From: Pseudomonas asturiensis
GTDB lineage: Bacteria; Pseudomonadota; Gammaproteobacteria; Pseudomonadales; Pseudomonadaceae
Direction: 5' to 3'
Length of the DNA: 64,000 nucleotides
NCBI RefSeq assembly: GCF_900143095.1
Contig: NZ_FRDA01000006.1
Location: 95,550 to 159,549, forward strand
A program made the translations under genes and the position numbers. Position 1 is the first letter of the stretch. Each line of letters opens with the position of its first letter. Under the pieces are notes generated by a model, which was not told the DNA's origin, made no database searches, and saw only the letters and a program-made list of their open reading frames with translations. Below, in pieces: positions 39,481-48,354 of the stretch.

Positions 39481-40614
39481 ATGAAAAGCCAAACCGTGCG
39501 TCGCTGGTCTGTCGTCCATACCTGGAGCAGCCTGATCTGCACACTGTTCCTGTTGATGCTGGCCATCACCGGCCTGCCGCTGATCTTTCACCACGAGATC
39601 GACCACCTGCTGGGCGATGCGCCGCATTACAAGGACATGCCCGCCGACACGCCGCGCCTGAACCTGGAGCACCTGGCCAGGGCGGCCGAAGCGCATCGGC
39701 CGGGAGAAGTGATGCAGTACTTTGGCTGGGATGACGAAGAACCGAACGGCGTGATGGCAATCACGGCGGCAACGGCCGGCACCGAACCCAATTCGTCCCA
39801 CACCTTCGCGCTGGATGCGCGTACCGGCGAAGCGCTGGAAATGCCCTCGGCCAATGGCGGGTTCATGATGGTCATGCTGCGCCTGCACGTGGACATGTAC
39901 GCCGAACTGCCGGGCAAACTGCTGCTAGCGTTCATGGGGCTGCTGTTCGTGGTAGCGATTGTGTCCGGGACGGTCCTGTATTCGCCGTTCATGCGCAAGC
40001 TGGAGTTCGGCACAGTACGGGCAGGCAAATCCACACGAACCCGCTGGCTGGACCTGCATAACCTGATCGGCGTCGTAACCCTGACCTGGGCGCTGGTGGT
40101 GGGCGTTACGGGCGTGATCAGCGCCTGCGCCGATCTGCTGATTGCCTCGTGGCGCAACGACGCGCTGGCCACCATGATCGCGCCTTACCGCGACGCGCCA
40201 CCCTTGACTCAACGCGCGCCGGCCACGCGGCTGCTGGAGATCGCTGAATCGGCGGTGCCCGGCATGCAGGCCGACTTCATCGCCTTTCCCGGCACGCGCT
40301 TCTCCAGCGAGCATCACTACGCTGTATTTCTCAAAGGCAACACGCACCTGACCGCGCACCTGGCGACCCCGGTGCTGATCGACGCGCAGACCCTGCAGGT
40401 CACCGCCGTGGTCGAACGGCCCTGGTACATGGACGCGCTGGGCATGTCGCAGCCGCTGCATTTCGGTGATTACGGCGGCATGCCGATGAAGATCCTCTGG
40501 GCCACGCTGGATGTGCTGACCATCATCGTGCTCGGCAGTGGCGTTTATCTGTGGTGGGTCAGACGGCGTGTCGCCCGCACGGAGCGCGCGGGTCAGGCGC
40601 AGGTGGCGCAATGA
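39481..40614 (+). CDS. PepSY-associated membrane protein (iron-uptake type)
   Basis: A 377-residue protein with four membrane segments and periplasmic PepSY-like regions. It begins MKSQTVRRWSVVHTWSSL and has HTWSSLICTLFLLMLAITGL, the PiuB/FoxB-like pattern linked to siderophore reduction. It follows fecR by 99 bases and overlaps the next small gene by four bases. A role in iron release from siderophores is likely but inferred. Confidence 0.87.
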   Translation: MKSQTVRRWSVVHTWSSLICTLFLLMLAITGLPLIFHHEIDHLLGDAPHYKDMPADTPRLNLEHLARAAEAHRPGEVMQYFGWDDEEPNGVMAITAATAGTEPNSSHTFALDARTGEALEMPSANGGFMMVMLRLHVDMYAELPGKLLLAFMGLLFVVAIVSGTVLYSPFMRKLEFGTVRAGKSTRTRWLDLHNLIGVVTLTWALVVGVTGVISACADLLIASWRNDALATMIAPYRDAPPLTQRAPATRLLEIAESAVPGMQADFIAFPGTRFSSEHHYAVFLKGNTHLTAHLATPVLIDAQTLQVTAVVERPWYMDALGMSQPLHFGDYGGMPMKILWATLDVLTIIVLGSGVYLWWVRRRVARTERAGQAQVAQ

Positions 40615-40790
40615 GTGGCAAGCCGTCGCGGTTCTGGAAAACCTTCGCCAAGCCTGCATGGATCACCCTGCTGACCGGGGTCGGTCTGTTTGCGGCGCTG
40701 CTGGGTGATGGCGGATGGGACACCTTGGCGTGGGCAGGCATGGGGATCGCGGCGGGGGTGAGTATCAGAGGATTGCTGACTCGGCGATGA
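40611..40790 (+). CDS. Small membrane protein, 59 residues
   Basis: It begins MSGKPSRFWKTFAKP and has two hydrophobic segments (WITLLTGVGLFAALLG and LAWAGMGIAAGVSI). Its ATG overlaps the stop of the PepSY gene (ATGA), so it is co-translated with the iron-uptake cluster. Function unknown. Confidence 0.78.
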   Translation: MSGKPSRFWKTFAKPAWITLLTGVGLFAALLGDGGWDTLAWAGMGIAAGVSIRGLLTRR

Positions 40791-40872
40791 TGGTGATCCA
40801 TGATTGTTACCTCCGATTGCAGTCCCGTCCCTCGCTGACTAGTCTATGGGCCTGTCCCAGCGAGGAACACCC

Positions 40873-41502
40873 ATGTCTGCGCCCACGATGACGTTGTATT
40901 TCAACGCCGCTTCTCCCTTCGCCCGCAAGGTGGTGGTGCTGCTTCACGAAACCGGTCAGTTCGACCGTGTGCAGTTGCATCCCACGGTACTGACGCCTGT
41001 CAATCCGTCTGCCGAGCTCAATGACGACAACCCGGCAGGCAAGCTCCCGGCCCTGCGTCTGGCCGATGGCAACGTGATCCACGACAGCCGTGTGATCCTT
41101 GATTATCTGGACCATCAGCATGTCGGCAATCCACTGATCCCGCGCGAAGGGTCGGCGCGCTGGCGGCGCCTGACCCTGGCGTCACTGGCCGACGCCCTGC
41201 TCGACGCTGCTGTACTGATCCGCTACGAAACCTTCCTGCGGCCTGTTGAAAAGCATTGGGACCTGTGGCTGAACAGCCAGCAGGAAAAAATCGAACGCAC
41301 GCTCAGCTATTTCGAGCAGGACGCCATTACCGAACTCAGCTCGTCATTCGATGTGGCGTCCATCAGCGTCGCTGCCGCGTTGGGTTACCTGGATTTCCGC
41401 CAGCCTGACCTGCGCTGGCGTGGTGCCTACCCTCGCCTGGCGAGCTGGTATCTGGAGATCAGCCAGCGCCCTTCGATGCTGGCGACTCAGCCGCCGGCGT
41501 AA
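40873..41502 (+). CDS. Glutathione S-transferase family protein
   Basis: A 209-residue protein beginning MSAPTMTLYFNAASPFARKVV. The N-terminal thioredoxin-like half has the SPFARKV active-site turn and LPALRLADGNVIHDSRVILDYL. The C-terminal half is helical. GAGGAA precedes the ATG. Substrate unknown. Confidence 0.91.
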   Translation: MSAPTMTLYFNAASPFARKVVVLLHETGQFDRVQLHPTVLTPVNPSAELNDDNPAGKLPALRLADGNVIHDSRVILDYLDHQHVGNPLIPREGSARWRRLTLASLADALLDAAVLIRYETFLRPVEKHWDLWLNSQQEKIERTLSYFEQDAITELSSSFDVASISVAAALGYLDFRQPDLRWRGAYPRLASWYLEISQRPSMLATQPPA

Positions 41503-41626
41503 TTGCGCGGGATCTGTTGCCGGGACGCGCACGGTACCGTGGCGGCTCAGGCAACAGGCGCGTGATGATGGAGATCAGGCCCTGCGCCCGGACCTGATCC
41601 TCCCGCAAGCCGAGCCATTTACTCAT
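41459..41626 (-). CDS. Possible small gene downstream of creD, 55 residues
   Basis: An open frame beginning MSKWLGLREDQVRAQGL. The ATG overlaps the creD stop by eight bases and is preceded by an excellent GGAGG site five to six bases upstream. It runs 44 bases into the end of the convergent GST gene. The start signals support a real, translationally coupled gene, but nothing in the protein is recognised. Confidence 0.4.
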   Translation of the reverse strand: MSKWLGLREDQVRAQGLISIITRLLPEPPRYRARPGNRSRAITPAAESPASKGAG

Positions 41627-42995
41627 GACGCACCTCCAGGTCCACGTCGCGCGTCGGGCTCGGGCGACTGATCGCAATGCCATACCAGTCCAGCTTGCGG
41701 GTCAGCACCATGAACACGCTCAGCAGGCCGAACAGCAGCAAAGCCCCCATCAGCAACGCGTAATCTTCGGCACTGAGCAGGCCATAGAGCAATCCGTACA
41801 GCGCCGTCAGCCCCGCTGCAAAGCCTGCCCCATGACCCACACTGCGCAGCACGTGACTGACATAGAAACCAATCAGACACACGCAGGCACCCGCCGACAG
41901 CACGTAGGCCATGGCAAAGCCCAGGTGCTCGGACAGCGACAGCAGCATCAGGTAGAACAACGCCAGCGCCGCACCCACCAAGGCATATTGAACCGGATGC
42001 ACCGCCAGGCTTTTCAGCACCTCGAAGAGGAAGAACCCGGCAAAGGTCAGTGCGATGAACAACAGCGCGTATTTGATCGCCCGGTCGCTCTTGAGGTACT
42101 GATCCACCGGGTCGACGAAGCTCACGCCGAAGCTGCGGCTCTTGAAGTCCTCGCACGCCTGCGCTGTCAGGCAACGGCTGAGCGCATCTTCCAGGTTGGT
42201 GGAAAAGAACGAGGCCTGCCACTCAGCCTTGAAACCCTGATCGGTGATCTCGCGTCGGGTCGGCAGGTAATTGCCGATGAAACCGGGATGTGGCCAGTCG
42301 GCACTCAACTGTACGCTGCTGGACTTGCCCACCGGCGCGACTTCGAGCTGGCCGGTGCCCTGCAGACGCAGGTCCAGCGTGAAGTCCAGTGTGGTCTGCT
42401 CGCGCCCGTCCTGCACCGGCAGGCTGGCGCTGACCCCTTCGCCCAGCCACTCGGTCCGCGAGCCTGGCAGCAGGTCCAGCGTCTGCCCGTTCACCTGCAG
42501 CTTCGGCGCGCTTTCGATACCACGGATATCGCTGATGCCAAGCGCCAGGTACGGTTTTTCAAAGGTGTAATCGGCAACGTCATCGGTCACGCCCAGCTTC
42601 TCGGGCAATACGAACTGGCCGCTGATGTGGTTATCGGCGTGATAAAGACGCGCCTCATAGATGCCTCGGGCGCGCAGCTCGGTCTGCACCTTGCCATCGA
42701 GTTCGAAACGCTCCGGCAGAAAATACAGATACCCGCGCTCAGACGCGTTTTCAACATAGCGCTCTTCGGTCTGGGCGTTGGTTTTCGATATCCGCACGAT
42801 CTTGCGGTAGGGCACGACCAGGATCGGGCCCGTCAGACGCTGACTGAAGCTGGAACTGCGCGCGATGTCCTCAAGCACCCCGTCGCGTTGCGACTGTCGG
42901 TCTGTGATCAGGCTGCCGATCATCAACAATGGAATCAGCAACAGCATGATCAGCAGGGCAATGGTGCCCAGTTTTACAGCCAGATTTCGGTTCAT
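41619..42995 (-). CDS. creD: CreD inner-membrane protein
   Basis: A 458-residue inner-membrane protein with one N-terminal membrane segment (IALLIMLLLIPLLMIGSLI), a large periplasmic domain and five or six C-terminal membrane segments (KYALLFIALTFAGFFLFEVL). CreD is part of the CreBC regulon linked to beta-lactam and envelope responses. The ATG at 42995 follows AGGGAGAG. It is separated from creC by an rhs gene on the opposite strand. Confidence 0.93.
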   Translation of the reverse strand: MNRNLAVKLGTIALLIMLLLIPLLMIGSLITDRQSQRDGVLEDIARSSSFSQRLTGPILVVPYRKIVRISKTNAQTEERYVENASERGYLYFLPERFELDGKVQTELRARGIYEARLYHADNHISGQFVLPEKLGVTDDVADYTFEKPYLALGISDIRGIESAPKLQVNGQTLDLLPGSRTEWLGEGVSASLPVQDGREQTTLDFTLDLRLQGTGQLEVAPVGKSSSVQLSADWPHPGFIGNYLPTRREITDQGFKAEWQASFFSTNLEDALSRCLTAQACEDFKSRSFGVSFVDPVDQYLKSDRAIKYALLFIALTFAGFFLFEVLKSLAVHPVQYALVGAALALFYLMLLSLSEHLGFAMAYVLSAGACVCLIGFYVSHVLRSVGHGAGFAAGLTALYGLLYGLLSAEDYALLMGALLLFGLLSVFMVLTRKLDWYGIAISRPSPTRDVDLEVRHE

Positions 42996-43120
42996 GGGAC
43001 TCTCCCTGTTTTTCGATGGGGAGAGTCTGGAATGAGCATGTGGAGGCAGGATGGGGGTTGTGTGGAGATTGTGTGGTGTGGATCGAACAGCGCTCACGCT
43101 TGCCTGAAGACATCGCCCGG

Positions 43121-43143
43121 CCTGTCAATTCTGATAGCTGGGC
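43121..43143 (+). promoter_or_regulatory. Shared rhs upstream element, copy 1
   Basis: Contains CTGATAGCTGGGC, ending 64 bases before the rhs start codon. The same element precedes four other rhs genes at nearly the same distance, so it is probably a promoter or control site. Confidence 0.65.
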
Positions 43144-43206
43144 GAACAAACGGGGCACATGCAGGCTCCATGTACCCACGACCACTCATGATCGAGAGAA
43201 AAAGCC

Positions 43207-44283
43207 ATGGCTGGCAGCGCACCGGTCGTACTGTGTATCTATCGCTACGATGCTCTGGATCGCCTGGCCAGTTGCGCCGTGCACGGTCAGGCCAGTGTGC
43301 TTTTTTTCTACCAAAGGAACCGATTGACCACGCAAGTCCGGGGCGCCGTACGGCATTCATTATTCCAGACAGAAAACGATGTCCTGGCCCAGCAGAACCA
43401 GATCGGCAACCACATGGATTGCCTGCCGGTTTCGATTGATCAGCAGGGTTCAATCATTGCAGCCCCCCAGCAAGCGTTTACCTATACAGCCTACGGCACA
43501 CGCACTCCATCGACCGATCCGGGCCGACTTCCAGGTTTCAATGGTCAACCGGTTGATCCACTGACAGGGCATTATTTGTTGGGCAATGGTTACCGGTCAT
43601 TCAATCCGGTGCTATTGAGGTTCAACAGCCCGGACAGTCTGAGTCCGTTTGGGGAGGGTGGACTGAATGCTTATGCGTACTGCCTGGGTGATCCGGTCAA
43701 TCGCAAGGATCCGACGGGACATGTGCCAGGCTTGCAGGGCATTCAAAAGGCTGTTTCCCGATTATCGGGTGCCTTTTACAAGGCCTCTCAACGCGTTCGG
43801 CGGGCACTCTTCGGCCCCACAAAAATGCGCTTGTCCAATGGCAGAGATCTATCGGGCGTTGCTCTTTACGACCGGATCAAGAAAAACGGCAAGAAGGAAT
43901 TGCTCATCAGTGCCCACGGCACTCGCCCGTCAAACAGCGACGGGTCGTTCATCTATCTGGACAACAAGCCGATAGCGGCCGACGCGTTTTATAACGAGCT
44001 CAGACGCAATAGTGTGGACCTGGACAACTATGAGAGCATTCGAACCGTTGTTTGTTACTCAGGCGATGGCAGCGTTCCATTCGGGGAAACCCTGTCTTCC
44101 ATTACCGGTTTACCGGTCAAAAGTTACAAAGGCAAAGTCACTGCATCCATGGTTCTGGACAACAGTCAGGTGCGGGGGGTAAGGCCGTCATATATTGAAA
44201 AAACCAACCCTTTTGAGAAAGGCACTGAGCGCAGCAGATGGTTTACTTATGAGCCTGTCTGGTATGGACGTCCAGACAAATGA
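43207..44283 (+). CDS. Orphan RHS core protein 1 with His/Cys peptidase-like tip
   Basis: A 358-residue protein. Residues 10-172 are the RHS-repeat-associated core: YRYDALDRLA, YQRNRLTTQV, PGFNGQPVDPLTGHYLLGNG, RFNSPDSLSPFGEGGLNAYA and DPTGH. The C-terminal domain (about 205-358) has ELLISAHG with His237 and IRTVVCYSG with Cys283, 46 residues apart. This layout resembles clan CD/C80 cysteine peptidases. There is no signal peptide, no long RHS repeat region and no immunity gene after it. It lies between creD and creC on the opposite strand, so it probably split a creBCD operon. Confidence 0.88.
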   Translation: MAGSAPVVLCIYRYDALDRLASCAVHGQASVLFFYQRNRLTTQVRGAVRHSLFQTENDVLAQQNQIGNHMDCLPVSIDQQGSIIAAPQQAFTYTAYGTRTPSTDPGRLPGFNGQPVDPLTGHYLLGNGYRSFNPVLLRFNSPDSLSPFGEGGLNAYAYCLGDPVNRKDPTGHVPGLQGIQKAVSRLSGAFYKASQRVRRALFGPTKMRLSNGRDLSGVALYDRIKKNGKKELLISAHGTRPSNSDGSFIYLDNKPIAADAFYNELRRNSVDLDNYESIRTVVCYSGDGSVPFGETLSSITGLPVKSYKGKVTASMVLDNSQVRGVRPSYIEKTNPFEKGTERSRWFTYEPVWYGRPDK

Positions 44284-44345
44284 ACTAAAGAAGGTCCCGC
44301 CCCCGTTTACGACGCCGCGCTGTCGCGCAGCAAACACCCGACCTC

Positions 44346-44447
44346 GTGGGAGTGGACTTGTCCACGAAAGGGCCCATGCAGACGCCGGAATGCATGACAG
44401 GATGCGGTGACCGAAATGACGTCTTCGCGGACAAGTCCGTATCCCGC
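44346..44447. repeat. REPIN: inverted REP pair of the GGACTTGTCC type
   Basis: GTGGGAGTGGACTTGTCCAC at 44346 is mirrored by TTCGCGGACAAGTCCG at 44424. A related single palindrome GCGGACAAGTCCGC lies near 19817. The rest of the gap from 44284 to 44517 is empty. Confidence 0.82.
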
Positions 44448-44517
44448 AGTGAAATGCCTTTGTTCTGCGGGTTACAGGTTGTTTGACAGGAGGCAGCCAA
44501 CCACACCCGTGACGACC

Positions 44518-45945
44518 TCATCCTTCGCCCGACAAAATCAACCTCACCTCGACCCCGCCCTCGACATTCCCGATCTGCATTTCCCCGGCATGCAACTGCA
44601 CGACTTCTTCCACGAAATTCAGTCCGAGCCCGGTGCTTTTTCGACCGCTGTCCGGGCGCGGCAGGGAATAGAAACGCTCGCTCAGACGAGGCAAGGCGTA
44701 GTCGGGAATCGGGGCGGCGTCGTTGTAGAGCGTGAAGCGGATCCGCTCGCCATCACGCATGGCCTCCAGACTCAATCTGCCATTGACGGGCGTAAAATCC
44801 AGCGCGTTATCGATTAGATTGCCCAGCGCCTGACTCAACAGGAAGCGCTCACCCAAAAGCTGCAGGCTGGCATCGATCTGGATGTCGATGCGCAATCCCT
44901 GACGCTCTATGCGCGTGTTTCTGGCCGTCAGCAGCTCATCGATCAGATCGGCCAACGCTATCGCGACCTTTTCTTCCAGACCCTGGCGCTGTTCGACCAT
45001 CGCCAGGTTCAGCAGCCGTTCGATCAGTTGCTGCAAACGGGCGCTTTCGCCCTCGATGTTACTGACGAAACGTTTTCGCTGTTCGCCGGGCATCTCATCC
45101 TGCAACAGCTCGGCAGCACCGCGAATCGCCGCCAGCGGGCTTTTCAGTTCGTGGGTCAGCGTGTGCACGTAGCGCTCGACGTAGGCTTTGCCTTCCAGTT
45201 GAGTGCGCATGTGTTCGACCGCCGCAGACAGTTGCTCAAGCTCGCCACCCCGATAATGCGGCAGCGCTGCGCGGCGTCCTTCACTGACGGCCTGGGCATA
45301 GCCGGTCAAACGTCTCAATGCCGAACCCAGCCACCATGAAAACAGGCCGCCCATGCAGAGGCCCATCACCATAAGGCCGCCGCCGTACCACAGCAGCCTG
45401 CGCTCGGCGCGGTCAACGTAGGGTTGCAACGAGCTGTTGGGTTTGGCGACCGTGACCACGCCGATGATCACGCCATGATCGCGAATCGGCGCACCAACGT
45501 GCATGACCGACGAGTCAGGGTCTTCAGGATCACTGCGGGTCGAGCGCGCACCGTACTGGCCCCGCAGCGTCAGGTAGACGTCATTCCAGCGTGAGTAATC
45601 CTGACCCACCGCCTGATCGCTGGAGTCGAGCAGGACGATGCCGTTGGCATCGGTCACATAAATGCGATTGTTGACCTGATTCTTGTCCAGCCCCCAGATA
45701 TTCGCAGCCGGCTGACGCAGGCCGTAGGCCTTGAGTGCGTCTGGGAGTCGGCTTTGGTTCAGGGTGCCGTTCTTGACATCGTCATGAAGAATTTCAGCCA
45801 GCAGATTGGCCGTGTCGACAAGCGTTTCCTCGGTGGACTGACGCACGCCGGGGCGGACTTCCTTCATCACCGTATTGAGCACGAAGTAGCCGGTCAACGC
45901 GATGAACACCGCGTAGACCAGAAAAATCCGCATGCTCAACGGCAT
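44518..45945 (-). CDS. creC: CreC sensor histidine kinase
   Basis: A 475-residue membrane kinase. It has an N-terminal membrane segment, a periplasmic sensor, a second membrane segment near residue 190, HAMP, the phospho-acceptor His in THELKSPLAAIRG, the N-box LIDNALDF and GLGLNFV. The ATG (MPLSMRIFLVYA) shares one base with the creB stop (TGATG), so translation is coupled. Confidence 0.94.
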   Translation of the reverse strand: MPLSMRIFLVYAVFIALTGYFVLNTVMKEVRPGVRQSTEETLVDTANLLAEILHDDVKNGTLNQSRLPDALKAYGLRQPAANIWGLDKNQVNNRIYVTDANGIVLLDSSDQAVGQDYSRWNDVYLTLRGQYGARSTRSDPEDPDSSVMHVGAPIRDHGVIIGVVTVAKPNSSLQPYVDRAERRLLWYGGGLMVMGLCMGGLFSWWLGSALRRLTGYAQAVSEGRRAALPHYRGGELEQLSAAVEHMRTQLEGKAYVERYVHTLTHELKSPLAAIRGAAELLQDEMPGEQRKRFVSNIEGESARLQQLIERLLNLAMVEQRQGLEEKVAIALADLIDELLTARNTRIERQGLRIDIQIDASLQLLGERFLLSQALGNLIDNALDFTPVNGRLSLEAMRDGERIRFTLYNDAAPIPDYALPRLSERFYSLPRPDSGRKSTGLGLNFVEEVVQLHAGEMQIGNVEGGVEVRLILSGEG

Positions 45946-46625
45946 CAGCTGTGGCCCGGGCTGAAGCTGTAACCCAGCCCGCGATGGGTCTGGATCGGCT
46001 CGGCATCGGCCGCGACGACACGCAGCTTGGCACGTACGCTCTTGATGTGGCTGTCGATGTTGCGCTCGTACCCGGCATCCGCCGCAACCCCCATTGCATC
46101 GAGCAATTGCTCGCGGCTGAACACGCGCTCGGGCTGGGCGAGCAAGCACTGCAACAGGCGGAATTCGTGACGGGTCAGGCTCAGCGGCTGGTTGCGGTAA
46201 CTGATCTGGAAACGCTCAAGATCGATCGTGAACGGCTGGTTTTCCGAAACCGTGACAGGGCGCGGCTGCATGCGTTTCAGGATCGCCCGAACCCGTGCGG
46301 CAACTTCTCGCGGGCTGAACGGTTTGACGACATAGTCATCCGCGCCGATCTCAAGCCCCACTACGCGATCGATTTCAGCGTCGCGCGCGCTCAGGAAAAT
46401 CACCGGCACGTCGCTGAAACGCCGTAACTGTTTGCAGGCCTCGAAACCAGTGATATCCGGCAGGCCGATGTCCAGAATGATCAGGTCGGCCGGCGACACG
46501 CGCTGCTGCTCGACGGCCTCTTGCCCAAGGCTGAGCCAGGAGGTGGTAAACCCTTCGCTTTGCAGCACATAGATCAGCGTGTCGGCAATCGCGGCTTCGT
46601 CTTCGACAATCAATATGTGCGGCAT
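45945..46625 (-). CDS. creB: CreB OmpR-family response regulator
   Basis: A 226-residue regulator with receiver pocket IVEDEAAIAD, phospho-Asp in LIILDIGLPD, Lys in VVKPFSP and a C-terminal winged helix (LTRHEFRLLQCLLAQPERVFSREQLLDAMG). It directs the Cre regulon with CreC. No TTCAC-N6-TTCAC tag was found upstream of creD here. Confidence 0.94.
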   Translation of the reverse strand: MPHILIVEDEAAIADTLIYVLQSEGFTTSWLSLGQEAVEQQRVSPADLIILDIGLPDITGFEACKQLRRFSDVPVIFLSARDAEIDRVVGLEIGADDYVVKPFSPREVAARVRAILKRMQPRPVTVSENQPFTIDLERFQISYRNQPLSLTRHEFRLLQCLLAQPERVFSREQLLDAMGVAADAGYERNIDSHIKSVRAKLRVVAADAEPIQTHRGLGYSFSPGHS

Positions 46626-46684
46626 GGCATCCGGGCGCTGGAGGAGAGGGCGAAACGTTGCGCGATTTCAGCCCTCTGCGTCAA

Positions 46685-47188
46685 TCAGCAATCGGGTTTG
46701 TCAGCGGTATAACGGCGTGCCGGGTTGACCGCTGCGTCGAACTCGCGCAGCGCCTTGGCGCCGATCAGCAGCGGGTAGTTGAAGTGGCTGCGGTCCACCA
46801 GATTGACTTCGACTGTGCGTTTCTTGTCACCCAGACACAGCTCCATGTCCACCACCGGGCGCTTGGTCGGGTCGATCACTTCGTCGTCTTCGTCCTCGCC
46901 CTCGGAGCGGCCCTTGATCTTGCTGATCCGCGAGACCTTGTGTTCGTACACCTTGCTGTCGGCGTCTTTGGTCGCCAGACGGAAACGCACCCAGTCATCG
47001 CCATCGCGTTTGAACAGCTCGATATCCTTGGCCGACAACGAAGCGGTCAACGCGCCGGTGTCCATCTTGGCCTTGAAGGTCTGGCCGACATCCACCACCT
47101 TGATGTTCTCGTAGCGACCATACAGCGTCGGTTCGGCTGCCATGACAGGCAGGGCGAGCAGGGACAACAGCGCCAGAATCGGTTTCAC
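46685..47188 (-). CDS. Exported retropepsin-like (RimB/DUF-type Zn protease) protein
   Basis: A 167-residue protein with signal peptide MKPILALLSLLALPVMAAEP after a GTG start at 47188 (AGGA at nine bases; a TTG at 47194 is an alternative). The mature part has MDTGALTASLSA, a D-T-G motif as in aspartic retropepsins, and LIGAKALREFDAAV. Similar proteins are annotated as ATP-dependent zinc proteases, but the D-T-G points to an aspartic fold. Substrate unknown. Confidence 0.85.
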   Translation of the reverse strand: MKPILALLSLLALPVMAAEPTLYGRYENIKVVDVGQTFKAKMDTGALTASLSAKDIELFKRDGDDWVRFRLATKDADSKVYEHKVSRISKIKGRSEGEDEDDEVIDPTKRPVVDMELCLGDKKRTVEVNLVDRSHFNYPLLIGAKALREFDAAVNPARRYTADKPDC

Positions 47189-47380
47189 GTGCAAGGTTCC
47201 TCACAAGGGACAACGCCTGATTGGCGCCCGGTTTTAGACAGCGAACCTGCCGTTGGTTCGGCAGTTCAGTGTTCGGCGAGCATAATCTCCCGTACGTGAA
47301 ACATTTGTAAGCACCTGTGTAATTGGCGTAAAACGCGATGATCTTTATCATTGCCGGCCCAGAACCCTCAAGAGCCTTTT

Positions 47381-48280
47381 ATGCGCCGTGTACTCACCGG
47401 CTGTTTTGTCACCCTCCTCCTGCTGATCAACACGCTCGTGCTGATTGGTCCCTTACTGGTTTTCGCCCTGCTCAAGCTTTTGTTCAGAGGCCGCATGCGG
47501 GATCACTGCTCCCATGCCGTGATGTGGATTGCCGAAACCTGGGCCGAGATCGACAAGCTCATTTTCGCCGCCTGCATTCCGACGCGATGGGATATTCGCG
47601 GCGACGAGGGCCTGCGCAGCGACACATCGTATCTGGTGATCAGCAACCATCAGTCGTGGGTCGATATCCCCGCACTCATTCAGGCGCTCAACCGGCGCAC
47701 GCCGTTCTTCAAGTTCTTTCTGAAAAAAGAGCTGATCTGGGTGCCGCTGCTGGGTCTGGCGTGGTGGGGGCTGGATTACCCGTTCATGAAACGTTACACC
47801 AAGGCCTTTCTGGCCAAACACCCGGAACTCAAAGGCAAGGACCTGGAAATCACCAAGGCTGCCTGCGAACTGTTCAAACGCCAGCCAGTGACCATCGTCA
47901 ACTACCTGGAAGGCACCCGCTTCACGCCGGCCAAGCATTCGGCGCAAGCCTCGCCCCACACCAGCCTGCTCAAACCCAAGGCGGGTGGCGTGGCATTCGT
48001 GCTGGCCGCCATGGGTGAGCAGCTGGATGCGATTCTGGACGTTACGGTGGTGTATCCCGGCTCAACCATCCCGGGCTTCTGGGACATGCTCTGCGGACGG
48101 GTCTCGAACGTCATTGTCGACATCAGGACCCGCGAGCTGGATCCCTGGCTGTGGCAGGGAGACTACGAGAACGACCCAGTGTTTCGGGAGAAGGTTCAGA
48201 GCTGGGTCAATCAGCTCTGGACCGAGAAGGATGTACGGATTGCGGCGTTAAGGCTGGAGGCAGCGCAGCAACAACAATGA
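47381..48280 (+). CDS. YihG-like 1-acyl-sn-glycerol-3-phosphate acyltransferase
   Basis: A 299-residue PlsC-family membrane acyltransferase beginning MRRVLTGCFVTLLLL. The catalytic NHxxxxD motif is NHQSWVD and the second motif is EGTR. It puts an acyl chain on the sn-2 position of lysophosphatidate. GAGCC precedes the chosen ATG. The rhs gene downstream is on the same strand. Confidence 0.9.
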   Translation: MRRVLTGCFVTLLLLINTLVLIGPLLVFALLKLLFRGRMRDHCSHAVMWIAETWAEIDKLIFAACIPTRWDIRGDEGLRSDTSYLVISNHQSWVDIPALIQALNRRTPFFKFFLKKELIWVPLLGLAWWGLDYPFMKRYTKAFLAKHPELKGKDLEITKAACELFKRQPVTIVNYLEGTRFTPAKHSAQASPHTSLLKPKAGGVAFVLAAMGEQLDAILDVTVVYPGSTIPGFWDMLCGRVSNVIVDIRTRELDPWLWQGDYENDPVFREKVQSWVNQLWTEKDVRIAALRLEAAQQQQ

Positions 48281-48354
48281 CTAGTAGTTTCGACAGGTAG
48301 ACGGCTTTTCGCGGGCGATTGAAACTGATCCCAACAGAACAGGAGAGTTCGACC

